From positions 124,001 to 188,000 of the forward strand of contig QJNS01000040.1 in assembly GCA_004154925.1 (NCBI GenBank): a stretch of 64,000 nt of DNA. The letters run 5' to 3'. Below the pieces are notes generated by a model. The model had not been told where the DNA came from. It did no database searches and saw nothing but the letters and a program-made list of their open reading frames with translations. The number at the start of each line of letters is the position of its first letter. Positions within the stretch are counted from its first letter, which is position 1. This document shows positions 12,870 through 25,876 of this stretch, piece by piece. The translations under genes were made by a program, and so were the position numbers. The stretch comes from Monosporascus cannonballus. Its lineage: Eukaryota > Ascomycota > Sordariomycetes > Xylariales.

Positions 12870-13256
12870 TGTGACGAGCTAAGCGGTTTAACCAACTATT
12901 AAACCTTAAGTCGACCGGTTTATGTTGGCAGGAGTATCGTGTGAATTTAAGTAATAAATACAGTAACGTATTACGCCTCGTAATGCCAAGGGTGCCTTAG
13001 GTAACGATGTTATATTGTAAGCTGATGTTATCTGAATTATGGAATTAATAAATGTATATTTCTTTCTTTTTTAACTGGATTATTATTAATAAGTTGGTAA
13101 TCCGGCTTATTAACTTACCACTAATAAGTTGATAATCCAGTTTATTGATATATTACCAATAAGTTGGTAATTTATTACGTAACTTAATCCATATAATTTT
13201 TTTGGCCTTTTCCGTTACGACCGTTTTTGGAGGCCGTAATTTGTTAGGTCGTAACA
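12870..13256 (-). repeat. 3' LTR of gypsy A1
   Basis: On the plus strand it begins TGTGACGAGC and ends GGTCGTAACA. The outer (left) 150 bp keep many C/G positions that are T/A in the other LTR, while the inner part is heavily mutated. It contains three roughly 35-bp hairpin-forming repeats at about 13073-13173. Confidence 0.93.
13073..13173. repeat. Three tandem hairpin repeats in the A1 3' LTR
   Basis: Three imperfect copies of a roughly 35-bp unit of the type GGATTACCA..AGTAAGT..TGGTAATCC. The arms of each unit are inverted copies of one another, so each could fold as a hairpin. The same array lies at about 19403-19505 in the other LTR. Confidence 0.75.
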
Positions 13257-16200
13257 TAATTTTCCTTTTTCCAAAATCTTATTCTTAAAATTTCTTTTTT
13301 CCAGGTAAGTTTTTTCTATATACCTTTAATATGTTTTCTAGTATGTCCAAATGTCGTTTTCGCAAATCCGAATAACGATTTGCCTTGGTTAATTTAATTA
13401 AATTCGAAGGTTTTAACGCGTTACCTTATTTTTTTTGTTTTATTCGACAGCTCAATTGCCAAATAATCGATAGGGTTTTTCGTTATAAAGAATATGTCCG
13501 TCGAGATCGTTCGTATAACGGGATAAAAGTTCCTGTTTCCATGATTAATTACCATATTATAAAATCGAAAAAATTAAAAGAAAACAAGTTAACGGCCGAA
13601 AAATCTTTATCCGAAACTTTTACGCGTTTTTTTCGTATACGTCGTTAACATTAATATTATTAATTTTAGGGTGCGAAATTTGTTAATCGTATTCTTTAAT
13701 CCTTAGATAATTCCAATAATTTTACGTAGTTGGTATCGGAATTCATAATTAAGGTTTAGGCTTTAGGAAAGGTGGACATTATTAATTAAAATGCGATAAA
13801 CCAATGGTTTCCCTCCGTAAATCTTATGGATTAAGATGCCATTATTTCGGGTTGTTCCGCCGTTGTTGGTAAAAGTTTTTTAATAGGCGCTGGGCACTAA
13901 TAAGATTTTTGGCAGATTTCCAGGTATTTTCGAAATTTGGGTATTTTTTCCATTTAATCAGGTATTGGGTAAATCCGTTTTGTTTTCGTATATCAAATAC
14001 TTTTTTTACTTCTTATATTTATTCGTTTTTTATTTCCATATTATCTTATACCGTATATACTTTGTTTATATTTATTGTGAACTTAAATAAGGAAATATGA
14101 AAAATTGGATAAAATTTAACTTTTGGTAAAAGTTCTAATTAGTAATTATTTTCTGAGATTTTCTTGGTAATTTTATATGGACCGATATATTTGAAATCGA
14201 GTTTTTTGTTAGGTTTTTTTATTTAAATGTTTTTTGTAACGAGAAAAACTATTTCCCTTTTTTCGAAAATTAGTTTTTTTAACCTTTTTTAATTATAATA
14301 TTTATTTATTTAATTCCGTACGAATTCTAATTTTATTTTTATTTTCTAATACAGTTATCGTAATTATTCTAATGTAAAAATTGTTTTAATATTAATTAAA
14401 CCGTTATCGCGTATTTTTTTGTAAATTCTTGGAATAAAACCAAAATTTGCATTCGTAAGTATTATTTTAATACTTTCGTAATAGCTGGTATTATAGGTTA
14501 ATTATGTAATTAGCAATTTCTTAAGTTAATTATTTTATTTGTAATTAATATAATATCATAAATAAATTTTCAAGCTTTAATTTATTTATTTTATTTATTT
14601 ATTTAGTTAAGGTTTAAACGTATTGGATAATTTGTGATATAGGCCGATTTATGTTACAAGGCCTTATTAAAATTTAGATGCGAATATCGATCCTTTATTT
14701 GATATAATTTTTATTGGTAATTTATATATGTTAAAAATATGTTTAAAGAAAATATATGCCAATTATTCGGCGTTTGTGTTCTTATAATATGGTAAAAAAT
14801 AAGGAAATTTCGTAAATCGATAGACGATTACGAAAATGCTATCGTAATACATTTTTGTAATTAAGTATTTTGATATAAAAAGCTTAATAATAAAATTAAA
14901 TATAATTCAATACTATAATTATTTTGCAACTGGTAATAATTATAATTTTCCGTATGGCTTATGTCGTCGAACTTTTGCTTTGGCGCAAATATCGTATTAC
15001 CGTATAATTTTTTGTACCGTTAATTTTATTTTAGAAAAGGAATATATGCGTCGAAATTATTTTAGAGTTTTATGGATCCTTGGATATCCATATAATTGAT
15101 ATTCGTATATTTTTCGTATTAGATCTTTTTAGTATTTTTTTTGAATTTGCATTTTATCCGTTTTTTGGTTTTTTGGGAAACCATTGTTATATTGCTGGAT
15201 TTTCTGATATATATCGTAAGGTATTGCCCGAATTATTGCAATTTGTCGTAAGCGTAAATGTTTTTTTATAATGGTATTAAAAATTATATGGCTAATTTTA
15301 ACCAATTTTTCTTTAAGGTTTGATCGTTTACTTAAAGCATTTGCTTTACCGTTCTTTAATCCTTTCTTGTAAATAATAACGCAATCAAAGTTCGCCAATT
15401 TTTTTACGTATTTTAATTATCGTTTTGTAAATTTCCTGGTTATAATAAATCAAGTAAAGTTTTAATAATCTTTATAAACCTTAACTTAATACAAGTTTCC
15501 TTTTAGGAAATACCTAAATTCCCGAAATGCCATAATAATAACTATAAATTCCTTATTTAGAATGCCGTAATTAAATTTGGCTTTTTTTAATTTATATAAA
15601 AAGAATATAATAAGGTACAATTTACTTTAATTATTTTGTTATCCGATTATTACGTTTAACGCGTAATGCGAAATATCGGTTTTTAATTTAACGGGGCGGT
15701 TCGGATTATACATAATTAATATTAATTCGTTAATAATTATATTCTTAATATTTTGAAATATTTTTTCCGTATTTGGCGTTTATTTAAATATCTTTTTATA
15801 AAATTTATTAAAAGTATAATTATTTTGTTAAAGTTTCGAATAAATTACTTATAATAAATAGCGAATTTAAAAATGCCTATTCCTTTTTAATTATTATTAT
15901 CGTTTGTTATTTTGTAATTGTAGTAATTTTTTTAGGGTTTATTTTAATATATCTTAGGGTAATAACATATCCTAGATATTTCATTTTTTATATATGGAAT
16001 TAATTTTTTTCCGCGTTAATAAGTAACCTTTTGTTTTATAAAATTTAAAGAATTTTATAAACGTATTTTACGTATATTTTTTTTATTCCGAAAAAATAAA
16101 AATATCGTTAAAATAATAAATAACGAAAATATTAAGGTATTTTCGTAGTACATAATTTATTATCTGCTGAAAGGTTATTAATACGTTTATAAATTTTATT

Positions 16201-19198
16201 AATATAACCAAATATTGAAATAATTCGAATTTCGTTTTAAACCTTATTTTTTATTTGTATTCTTTTTTAATTTTAATAAAGTTATACTTATTTTTAAAAT
16301 TAAATATTATAAATTATTTGGTTCCGTAAAATTAGTTTTTTATTTCCGTAATTAAGGGTAATAATATTTAATTTTTTAATAATCACGTTATTTAATTATT
16401 AGTAATTAATTATAAGTTACAGTATTTCGTTTTTTTTGATACGAAGAATATAAGATATTTTGCTGGTAATTTTAAAGGTCGAATTTATTTTTTGTAGTTG
16501 ATTTTTTAGGTATTTTTTAAAGGTACGTAATTTATTTTTTTTAAGCTTATAAATAAGGCAAAATGTTGTCGAAAATCTTTTTTTAAGAATTATTTCATAA
16601 TTTTATTCGTTATATTCCGGTAATTTCGTATCGAATTCCTTTTTGAAAAGCTGTTTTTATCTGTAATATTATAATAATATATTAATTAAATCTTTCAATT
16701 TTTTAAGTTGTTATTTCTGTTATTTTAAATTGTTATTCAATTACTTGAATTTCGTTTTAATAATAATAACGATACGTCGTATTTTTTAATATCTATTTTT
16801 TTATATTTTATTTCTTTAGATAATAAGATATCTGTTATATTTTTATACCTGCATTTGTCGTTATTATCGATCGAATATTAAGATCTTAATATTTGTTTTT
16901 TAATTTATTAATAAAATGTAAAGTAAATTTTGTTTAACCAATTTCGTTATTAATTAAAATTCCGTATTAGCGTATTTATGGTAGTTTTAAGATTATATCG
17001 TAATTCCCAAATAAAACGATATCGAAATTAACCGTTTAATGTCGTCCTTTAATAAAAATTACGAGATAATTAATTTTGCGTATAATTTTTCCGTTATCGT
17101 AAATAAATTCCTAACTTCCGCCATTCGTTGCTGTATAAGGTTTTAATTTATATTTTTCTAATAATTTAAATTTATTAATTACGTTTAATATTATATAATT
17201 TCCGCTTAAAGCTTTATAATCTATTAATGCAGTATATCAATATGTTTTAATTCGTATATCTAAAGTAATAAGGTTGTTAACGTTTCTTATTATCGCGTTT
17301 AAAACTTTTTTCGGAAATTCTTTTTAATTTCTTTAGGTTTTGTTATTTTGCGGCTTTTTTATAAGTAATCTTTTTTTATTTCTGTTTAAATTTGTTAAAC
17401 CTTATTTGTGTTTTTTCGTTTAATACCTTAAATTGCTATATTTGTCGCTGTTATCGGCGTATTGTTCCTTTAAGCCGTATTAGTTATTCTTGGTTTTTTT
17501 GCAGTTTTTCTGTTTATTAAATAAATTATTTTTTTGTTTGCGATTATATCTTATTATATGTCGTTCTAGTTATTATTTTAAAAATTTCCTGTAAATTAAT
17601 GTATTTTTTCCTTAATGGCCTTTTTTTTTGAAAATCTGTAATAAATATTAATTAAAAATAAAAATCAGTAATAACTTTTTAATAATGCTTTTTTACCGTA
17701 CGCTAAATTAACTCCTTTTCCGTTTAATAATTATATTATTTATAATAACAAAAAAGGTTTTTTTACGAATATTAATTTTTTTAAATTAACTTTTTATTTC
17801 GGCTAATTACTGGATATTTTTTGAGGTTATGGTTCGAAACTGTTGATATTATTATTTATTATTTTTATTATACCCGGTACGGTTTGGAAAATCGAATCCT
17901 TTATAATATGTACGGGTAATTCGTATATAGATATTTTATTTCTTTTTTTCGTAATCGGGGTATTCTTGTTGTCGATAATGTATAGCGTATATTTTGCCGT
18001 ATTAATTAAGAGTTTCGGCGTAAATTTCTTTTATTTAATTCTGGTATTTGCATAATTACTTTTATAACGTTTCTTGTTATGTTTATAATGTTTATTAAAT
18101 TAGCTTTCTGGCTTTTCGCATTTTTCGTTAAATTTTCTGTCGTAATGGTTCTTGTAAGACCTTTTATTTAAGGCCTAATACGTATTTAACTTAAATTATG
18201 TTAATAATTTTATTATTATTTCCTTAGTTATTCCTAAATTGTTTTTTTAGTATAAAGGTTTAGTTATCTTATTGTAACATTTTGAGTTTCTTATATTTAT
18301 AAGCCTTATGTCCCGTTTTGCTATAATTAAAGCATTTAATTTGGCTTTAATCTTATCTATAGGTAATGCCGAATTTTATAGGTCCTGGTGTTATTCCGTA
18401 AGAAATAAAGGGTGCGTTTTATTTTTTCCCTTGGTTGGACTTATTATATCCCGCACATAATGTATATTATGTTTTTTTTCTTATCATTTTTTAAATTGTC
18501 GATTATTAATTTTAATTATTTTTGTAATGTACCGGTTTAGGGCAATTAATTCTTTAATTTAAGTAATTTTATTTTTTATTTTATTTTTTTTGTTTTTTAT
18601 AAAATATGTCGATAAAGGTATCGGTTTCGTCGGCTTCTTATCCGGCTTTAGCCGCAAGGTTTTTAAAGGTTATATCGTATTTGGATGTGGGTTTTTTTTA
18701 TCGAAATTACAGCAGTTATTAAGCCGCAAATCGTTTCTTATCCGGATTGCCGAAATTATTACGTATTTTGTTTACGAAATTGGTATAAATTAAAAAAACT
18801 TTTATTTGTAAAATCTTTTTTATTTATTTTTCTTATTTCCCAGAAATTTCTTATAATTAGCTTAAATTAATTAGCCGTATTTCTTATTAAGTATGCTTTT
18901 ATTGCTAGGATTATATTCGTGAGGTTATTAAGGTTTAGGAAACGAAGGTAAATTCGTACCTAAGTTAAAAATGTTTAACGGTTGCTTTTTTATTATAAGG
19001 TTTTGGTTTTTTTGGCTTTATGCGAACGAGAAAGGGTTAAGTAAATAGCGTCGTTTTAAGTTATCGAATTTCTTTTTTTAATATCCGGATTCGAGCCTAA
19101 AGTTATTAAGTAAGGGTTTTCTAAACGTTGGTCGATATTTTAACAGTATTATATATTGTTTAAAGTCTGACGGTATTATTAAAAAAAAGCTTATAATA
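13257..19198 (-). pseudogene. Gag-Pol of gypsy A1, degenerate
   Basis: Retrotransposon polyprotein remnant. Reading the minus strand: a CCHC-type knuckle (CFNYSKTGHKA, 18302-18334) with its second Cys now Tyr. The RT active site is at 16104-16115, read as YFND where YFDD is expected. The RNase H end is at 15312-15398 with the typical IIYKKGLKNGKANALSKRS (family YRxGxxNxxADALSRR). The integrase block near 14780-14850 reads VIVYRFTKFPYF, the first catalytic Asp replaced by Tyr. The C-terminus approaches the PPT at about 13300 and resembles that of A2. Stops are mostly TAA/TAG in place of Gln or Trp codons. The longest open stretch is the 89-codon RNase H segment. Confidence 0.9.
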
Positions 19199-19585
19199 TA
19201 TAACTAATTAAACGGTTTAATTAATTATTAAACCTTAAGTTAACGGGTTTATATTTGTAAGTATATCGTAGGAATCTGAATAATAAATATAATAACGTAT
19301 TACGTTTCGTAATATTAAAGGTACCTTAAATAATGATGTTATATTATAAACTAAAGTTATTTGAATTATGGAATTAATATATATATATATCTTTTTCTTT
19401 TAGCTGGATTATTATTAGTAAGTTGGTAATCCGGCTTATTAACTTACCACCAGTAAGTTGGGGATCCAGCTTAATAATTTATTACCAGTGAGTTGGTGAT
19501 CCATCACGTGACCTGATCCACATAGTTTTCTTGGCCTTTTCCGTTGCGACCGTTTCTGGAGGCCGTGGCTTGTCAGGTCGTAACA
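19199..19585 (-). repeat. 5' LTR of gypsy A1
   Basis: Same 387-bp length as its partner. The inner (left) end has decayed to TATAACTAATT where the partner has TGTGACGAGC. The outer part from about 19440 to 19585 is nearly free of RIP-type changes and ends GTCAGGTCGTAACA. Confidence 0.93.
19503..19515 (-). promoter_or_regulatory. CACGTG palindrome in the U3 of the 5' LTR
   Basis: CACGTG (19505-19510) lies in the best-preserved part of the A1 5' LTR. The same position reads TACGTG in A2 (about 36982-36987) and CACGTA in A3 (about 45070-45075). An E-box-like palindrome kept in three subfamilies may be a transcription factor site for the element promoter. That function is inferred only. Confidence 0.3.
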
Positions 19586-19590
19586 AGTAT

Positions 19591-20727
19591 ATATACGCAT
19601 AAACGAAATCTTTAAAATAAATAACGAAATATTACTTTACAAGTTATAATAGTTATTAATAAAGTATTTGAATAAAACCTTTATTGTAAACGTAGATAAA
19701 TTATAAGATATTACTAAATGAAACAATAAGCATATTTTTAAAAACTTTTATATACGAACGCAATACGTTAAATCGATAACCGGTTTTAATAATTCTCTTA
19801 ACGTATTAAAATTGAAAATATTAGTAATAAATAACGAAATAATAGAAAGTTCGATGTTAAACTAAATCATAATTATTTAAAGAAATCCCTTATTTTTATA
19901 TTACGGAATTAAGCAATAAACTTTATCGAAAACAAATTAAGTTTATTTATTATTTCAAAACCAGAAAACCACGTTTAAGATTCTGCAAATTCATATCAAA
20001 GAGAATAATAATAAATTAGATTTCAAAAATTTCGGTATCTTGAAAAAGTATTTTCAAAATTAATAACCCATTGTCATCATTCCGAATGTAAGAACATGCT
20101 TTATATTTAATATTTCGATATTTCAATTAAAATTTAACAACCTTTCTATGAAAATAAATTCATAGTTCAAAGAAATACCATAAGATACGAAATTGAAAAC
20201 ATATTATATACTAAAACGGTTAAAAAAGCATTTAGTACTTCATAACAAAAACAAGTATATATACGAAGAAAATATTCAGAAACCTTTAAGCCTTTAAAGA
20301 ATTCAAAAAGTCTAATTAAGGCGTTTTACTGTTGAAGTTTTAGCCGAGTATATTTAATACTGCTAAATGTATATAGAATAACAGTATAAACCTTAAATTT
20401 AGTCTTGTATCGTTTTAATTAAAAAAACAGTTTCGGAATAACATTTATTTTTATAACAAATTATACTTATTTAACTTCTATCCGACCTCTATTTTTTCTC
20501 GGCGCTTTACCTTTATAATGAAGTTAATTTGTATTTTTATTATATAATAAACTTTTCCATTTCAAAATATTTTAGTATAATCGAAAAGGTTTTGATCGAT
20601 TACTAAGTTTCTGTTCTTTTTTTCATCAATAGATTAGTAAAATATTAAATTTATTTGGGTTTTACTTTATTTAATTTTATAATGTCTTTTATTTTTTGTT
20701 TAATTTTCGATATGGAATTTATACTTA
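19591..20727. other. AT-rich sequence right of gypsy A1
   Basis: Once contiguous with the sequence ending at 12869 before A1 inserted. The plus strand near 20010-20400 has several stop-free runs of 15-30 codons, not enough to support a gene. Confidence 0.55.
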
Positions 20728-21225
20728 ATATATACTCGAACAAACGTTACTTACGAATATAGGTAATACAATTTGGAAAACGGAAAACGAAATAGTAATT
20801 AAATTTTTGAACATCAATATAATTCGTGCATAAAGCAATTTGGGACTAAAGTTTTCTAATATCTTTTATAAAACTATTCTAGATTTCACATCAATTTAAG
20901 TAAAGCTTGTTTTAAAAAGCAATATAACTTGTTATAATAATATTAAGTAAGAGGCTTTATAAAGATTTCTTTACGGAAATCGCTTATCGTTTTTGTTTTT
21001 AAAGAAGAAATCCTTAAAGACAAGATATATTATTAGGCAAAAAAGAGTTTCAGTTTTAGGAACAGTCTTTTCAACGTCAAACGCAAATATATAATAGCTA
21101 AATGCCGTCCTTAAATGGTTAATTCTTTCAACTAATTTAAAAAATTTAATCGATTTATACAAATTATGTAAATTTACAACACACTTATTGAAAGAAGAAG
21201 AAAGATATAAGAATTTAATTTTCAA
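20728..21225 (-). pseudogene. Decayed ORF, member 2 of the paralogous pair
   Basis: Open for 84 codons (21225-20971) and readable in frame to 20728, 166 codons with only four internal stops. The beginning aligns with the ORF at 6710-6465. Shared residues include F-N-x-x-V-V-N, H/Y-N-L-Y, K-F/L, F-S-x-Y-x-F-A and E/K-K. Roughly three-quarters of bases are identical over the first 60 nt, and the gaps are multiples of three. Similarity extends slightly upstream of the first residue, so the true start lies at a higher coordinate. After about residue 75 the two copies no longer align. The family is not recognised. It looks like a repeated protein-coding gene, not an element domain I know. Confidence 0.5.
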
Positions 21226-24200
21226 AAAGTATAATTGCCGATTTAATTTTGCTCTTTAACGTGTAACTTATACTCTTAATCAAAATCATCGTTTTTATCG
21301 AATGTAAAACTTCGTATATCTCTTTAATTAGTAAACCCATAAATTACCGCTCACTTTATTATTATCGACAAATTAAAACCTCTTTTTAAATATTGCTCTA
21401 ATTTCTAGAGGAGTATATAACATGTTCATTACAATAGTCTTTTAAACATCGAATAAGTTTAAATCTTATTCTGACCGTATGTTTAAGATAGTAAATATTA
21501 TGACCTAATAGCTAAAAGCTTAGAAAGACGGTCGATATTATAATCTAACGTTCTTAGCACATTTAAAAATAGTTAAAACAAAGTGAAACACTAAGAAAAA
21601 CATTAGAAAACGCAATTAATAGAATTACTGCGAAAGTATAATAATATAGAAAAGAAATAATAACAGTTCTTAGATATTCGAGGTTGATTATTTTTATAAT
21701 ATAAATGAAATAAATTTGTAATATATTCTTGCTGTAAAATATTTCAATATTACGCAATATAATTATAATTACTTAAATTACTTAAACTCTTAGAATGCCC
21801 GTGCTAATACAAGAGCGCACGGATAAAATCAAATAATCAGGACAACAATTCAACTGTTGTACCATATAAACATTTGGTTTAAATTGCCATTAAATTTTAC
21901 ATAGTAGTTTTTAGTGACTATATCAACTTTTAATATAAAGGATATTAAAGCAAATTGTTCCAAATCAAAAGTAAAAGACTTCAGAATTACGTTTAATAAT
22001 TTACAGCGTAAGTAAAACTTACTATAATACAAATTAACCTTTTAAAATTAATAATTACGAAATTTTATTTATAGAACTAAAGAGGTTTTAAGGTTTTTTT
22101 AGTTTAAATACGAAATTCCTTTTAAATTTTAGAATTTAAACTGAACGTTAAAATACATGTTTGCGGTTATATATTCGTTTGCAAAAGATATTTTTAATTT
22201 ATCGAAATTACTTATAAAATATAATTACAGAAAGAGTAAGGTGGATTGTAAAAGAATAATTCAAGAAATCTTGATCGATTAAATTAGTCTCGAAAATAAG
22301 TTAAAATTGGATTTTGAAAGTTTCTATAAAAGAAATATTGTAATATAGTACAATATATAATTACGATAAAAAATATGTAGCTTTTCAATATACAATTACA
22401 TTTAGGAACTTTATAACAAAAGTAAAATTAGGCAGCGACGAAAGCGAAAAGGTTTTCTATATATTTTAGAGAAAATTAAGAAGTAACGGAAAAAATAAAT
22501 TATTAAATTATTCAGTCCGCTTACAGTAGACAAATAGATTTCGAAATTCTTTAAAATTGATAATTTCAAATATAAACGCTATATAAAAAGAGGAAATGTA
22601 TTTTAAAAAAAAGAGTTATTGGGCATTTTAAGAAAAGCACGAAATCTATCTGTTATCTTATATAGTATATGGTTGAAATTTATATAATTCGAAAAGGTTT
22701 ATTATAAAATTAATAGTTGAATTAAATCTTATAATTGTCGCAAAGTAGGTTGTTGGTAAAGTATCTGTAAAAAAACGTCGATAATAAAATATTTAAATTT
22801 TGTTTTCGAAAAAAAATTAATCCAGCTGGATAAGAAATTATTAAATCCAAATAAGTAAAGCCTTTATAAAATGAGGGGCTAATGCGAATATAGGCTATTA
22901 TAATACGAGATTGAACATAAAATACGAAATATTAAAAGACTGGTTCAAAAGGGGTTTGATTTATAAAAGAACAAGCTGAAAAAAGTAAGTCAAGAAATAT
23001 TAAAAAAAAAGGGTTAAAATGAAGTCTTAGAGCGGTTCGGCAAATTATGCGCCGTATATTACGAATACGAACCATAAGAAATGTATAAAAATTAGCAAGA
23101 TTCCATTTATTAAGGTGTTAAATGTGTATATAAAACGAGATTCGATTTTCTTTATGGAACGAAAGAAAACAAGTCAAATAATAGCTAGTATAGATTTTTA
23201 CGAATTATTGCTGTCGAAAATAAAATCGATAAACTAATAATCTTATAAAATCTGCCGAAATATTTTAATATTTACAGAGACGAAATTTGTTTAAACAATT
23301 ACAATAATTAGAAATTGTAAAAAGTTCTAATTTAGTAAATAAAAAAAGATTAATATCAAAAACTTGTTAGGAGTGTTTATTTTGGTTGGTATTTAATATA
23401 GATTTAAAAATTCAAAAAAGTAATAATACGAAAATTCTTACTTTTATATGGACCTTGTAAAAAACACAAAATGAATTTAACATAAAAGCATATATAATAC
23501 TATGCGAAAAAAATCAATTATATAGTAGAACATAGAATATAAGAAAACACAAAATAATTAGAAAAGTTTAAAGTTGTATATATTACTAAATACTATAAAT
23601 ATTATAATTTCGGGCGCTACTTATAAAAAAGATGTACGATGTAATAAATTGAAAAAGAAACTAAAAAAAGGGCTTATAGAAAATGCGTTAAACAATAAAA
23701 TGGAAAAGAGGTTGACACAAGTTTTTAAATAAAAGGTAAAATATATTAATAGTGGTTGTTAATAACCTTTATTTATTATAATGATAAATTACGAAGTTTA
23801 AATCGCAATTTGTATAATATTCTATAATATTATTTAATTTACAAAATTATAAAAATATGAACTAAATTCAATACCGCGAGAAAAACTCAAAACAAAAGAT
23901 CCATTTACAATTAAAACAAATTTCAATAATACGGGCTATATTATAAGACCTATATCTAAAAAGAAACAAGTATTTAATACTTTATAGAGAAATAAAAAAT
24001 AAATTATAAGTTTTAAACATACACTACATACATTTAGGATGATATATATACTAACATGAAGTATGGAAATCTAAAGGAATTTTTAAAACCATAAAGTAAA
24101 TTTAATATATGCTTACTTTCTGAAAGTAGAAATAATAATATAACAGATTCGACAATAATAAAACATTTATCCTAAACTTAAAACGTAACGATATAAATTT

Positions 24201-25429
24201 TAGGGAAGGTTAAAATTATTATTTCTTTTAAATAACGCTTACAATTTAATTAGTATCAACCTTTTTATTAGATCTCTAAATTGAAAAACATAACTGTATA
24301 ATTATTTTTTAATAAGCATTTCGAAATAGCGAATATATTTAGGATATTCTTTTGTGTTGTATCTTAGTAAAAAATATTAATTAATATAAAGTAAATAATA
24401 TATATTTCTTTCAAATCTCTTTTTAATATATTCGATGTGTTGAATTAAATGTGTTTGGTAAATAGGTTATAATTATTTTTGAGTTTTTCTAACCCTGTAT
24501 TACAAAACTTTCTTTACATTTAAAAATTATTTAATATATTTATACCTTAAATAAGCGCATAAAAACAGGATTTAAGTAAATATTAAGAGCATACTTACAT
24601 TATTATGCAAATTACAAAAAAGAAAATTAAATTTAAAAATTATTCTATAGCCTAATTAATAAATAATAATATTTACTATAATACAATGATACTAATTTTA
24701 ATAAAGCCGAATTTAAATTTAATATTTAATATTTACATAAGTACATACCATGAATGTATTAAGAGTAAAGTAGCAATTACGTCGAAACAACTTGAATAAC
24801 TATAAACAAATTAAAACCGAAGTAAAATTGATGGATCATTAAATAATTAAACCTTTAAAAGATTTAACCTAGTTATAAATGATGCTTAAACAAAAAGCCT
24901 GAGGAAGAGACTTAATTTTAAATATATACATCAGTATCAAATAGTTCAAAATGTCTTAAAAATAAGTATTAGTTAAAATTTCTAAGAATATTCAAATTAT
25001 ATTCTATTTTTAATATTTCTTTTGTTGGAATTACAAGCAACTACTATCAAAACCTAGGCGAAATTAAAAAGTATATAAATACACGATAAACAATGGCATA
25101 AAATAAAAAGAGTTTTCAATATAAAAAAAGGAAATCACCTACTACTGAGTTAAATAAAGAAAAGAACTCGAAATATAAAAACATTTAAAAATTCGCTAAA
25201 AATTATATAAATACTTAATGCTTATTTCAGACTATGCACTAATAGCGCCAAATTTATAAAGGCGAAAACCTTTTAATCGATATTTAACTAATCCGTAAGT
25301 TTAATATTAAAGTAACCAGATAAAACGAACACCAATATCGTGGTAACTTTCGTAACCTTTATCTACTCTTTATATTTTAACCCGTCAAACTTTGTTGATT
25401 ATCGATAGCACGAACTTTAACTTTTATCA
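21226..25429. other. AT-rich RIP-like sequence, A-rich on the plus strand
   Basis: 4.2 kb without an element boundary. The plus strand is markedly A-rich from about 22000 to 24800. It includes the weak decayed-ORF candidate at 22817-23311. A small GC-containing patch with an acaaca/tgttgt hairpin lies at about 21790-21860. Nothing else is supported. Confidence 0.5.
22817..23311 (+). pseudogene. Possible decayed ORF (weak)
   Basis: 165 codons in one frame with 11 stops (TAA or TAG). That is fewer than the approximate chance expectation but not strikingly so. What raises suspicion is the use of Glu, Val, Gly and Cys codons in runs such as NEVLERFGKLCAVYYEYEP (23018-23074) and a 24-codon open run following it. 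No family is recognised and no homologous copy was found in the window. It may be noise in A-rich DNA. Confidence 0.25.
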
Positions 25430-25876
25430 TCTTATTATATCACAATTTTCTTTATTTACGCAAATAACATAAACGAACGTTGACTTTAAAATAACTCGGT
25501 CGGCCTTTTCTTTAATAGCGTTTAATTCCTGCTCAAACATTCGATATTGAACGAAAATACGTCATAGCTGGGTTAAGTTAGAATCTCGTACGTTATAATT
25601 AAATTATTTTATTTTAAAATAAAACGAATAACAACAAAGCCTTTTTTTACTAAGTTACACTTCAGATTTCTTTCGTTCACAATATAAACAAAATGCTATT
25701 TTAACAGAGTTGGTAAAAATTACCTCGATTATTCTAAAATCACCCGCAATATCTTTAGTATTAAAAAAGATTGAATGTATTTTTATTCGACCAATTATAA
25801 TAAATAAAAAACTTATAAAATAATTTTGAAAACAGACAGCGAAAAGAATTAGATTATAAAATATCATACCTAGCAC
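25430..25876 (-). pseudogene. Decayed ORF of unknown family
   Basis: 149 codons in a single frame with only three stops (two TAA, one TGA), far below the one in ten expected here. The first 73 codons (25876-25658) are fully open. The rest includes RIFVQYRMFEQELNAIKEKA, a charged segment unlike AT noise. The DNA here and down to about 25220 is less AT-rich than its surroundings. The three stops could each come from CAA, CGA or TGG by one transition. No ATG start, domain or partner gene is identifiable, and it overlaps no LTR element. I cannot assign a function. Candidates are a RIP-hit duplicated host gene or a fragment of a large transposon. Confidence 0.45.

Larger units (their letters stand above)
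12870..19585 (-). mobile_element. Ty3/gypsy LTR retrotransposon A1, full length, RIP-degraded
   Basis: Two direct 387-bp LTRs (12870-13256 and 19199-19585) bound about 5.9 kb of interior. The 5-bp target duplication AGTAT is exact (12865-12869 and 19586-19590). Coding sense is minus: a purine-rich tract (GGAAAAAGGAAAATTA on the minus strand) abuts the left LTR as a PPT. The minus strand carries, in order from the right, gag with a zinc knuckle, RT, RNase H and integrase. That order defines Ty3/gypsy. Its relatives in this window are A2 (30146-37060) and A3 (45002-51698). Inactivated by many C-to-T and G-to-A changes. Confidence 0.95.

Noticed and set aside
13385..14100. Plus-strand ORFs inside gypsy A1 (87 and 63 codons)
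   Set aside because: They lie antisense to the integrase C-terminal part of pol. The minus strand reads as the known pol tail, so these are shadows.
15080..15271. Plus-strand ORF of 63 codons
   Set aside because: It overlaps the RNase H end of A1, which is clearly on the minus strand.
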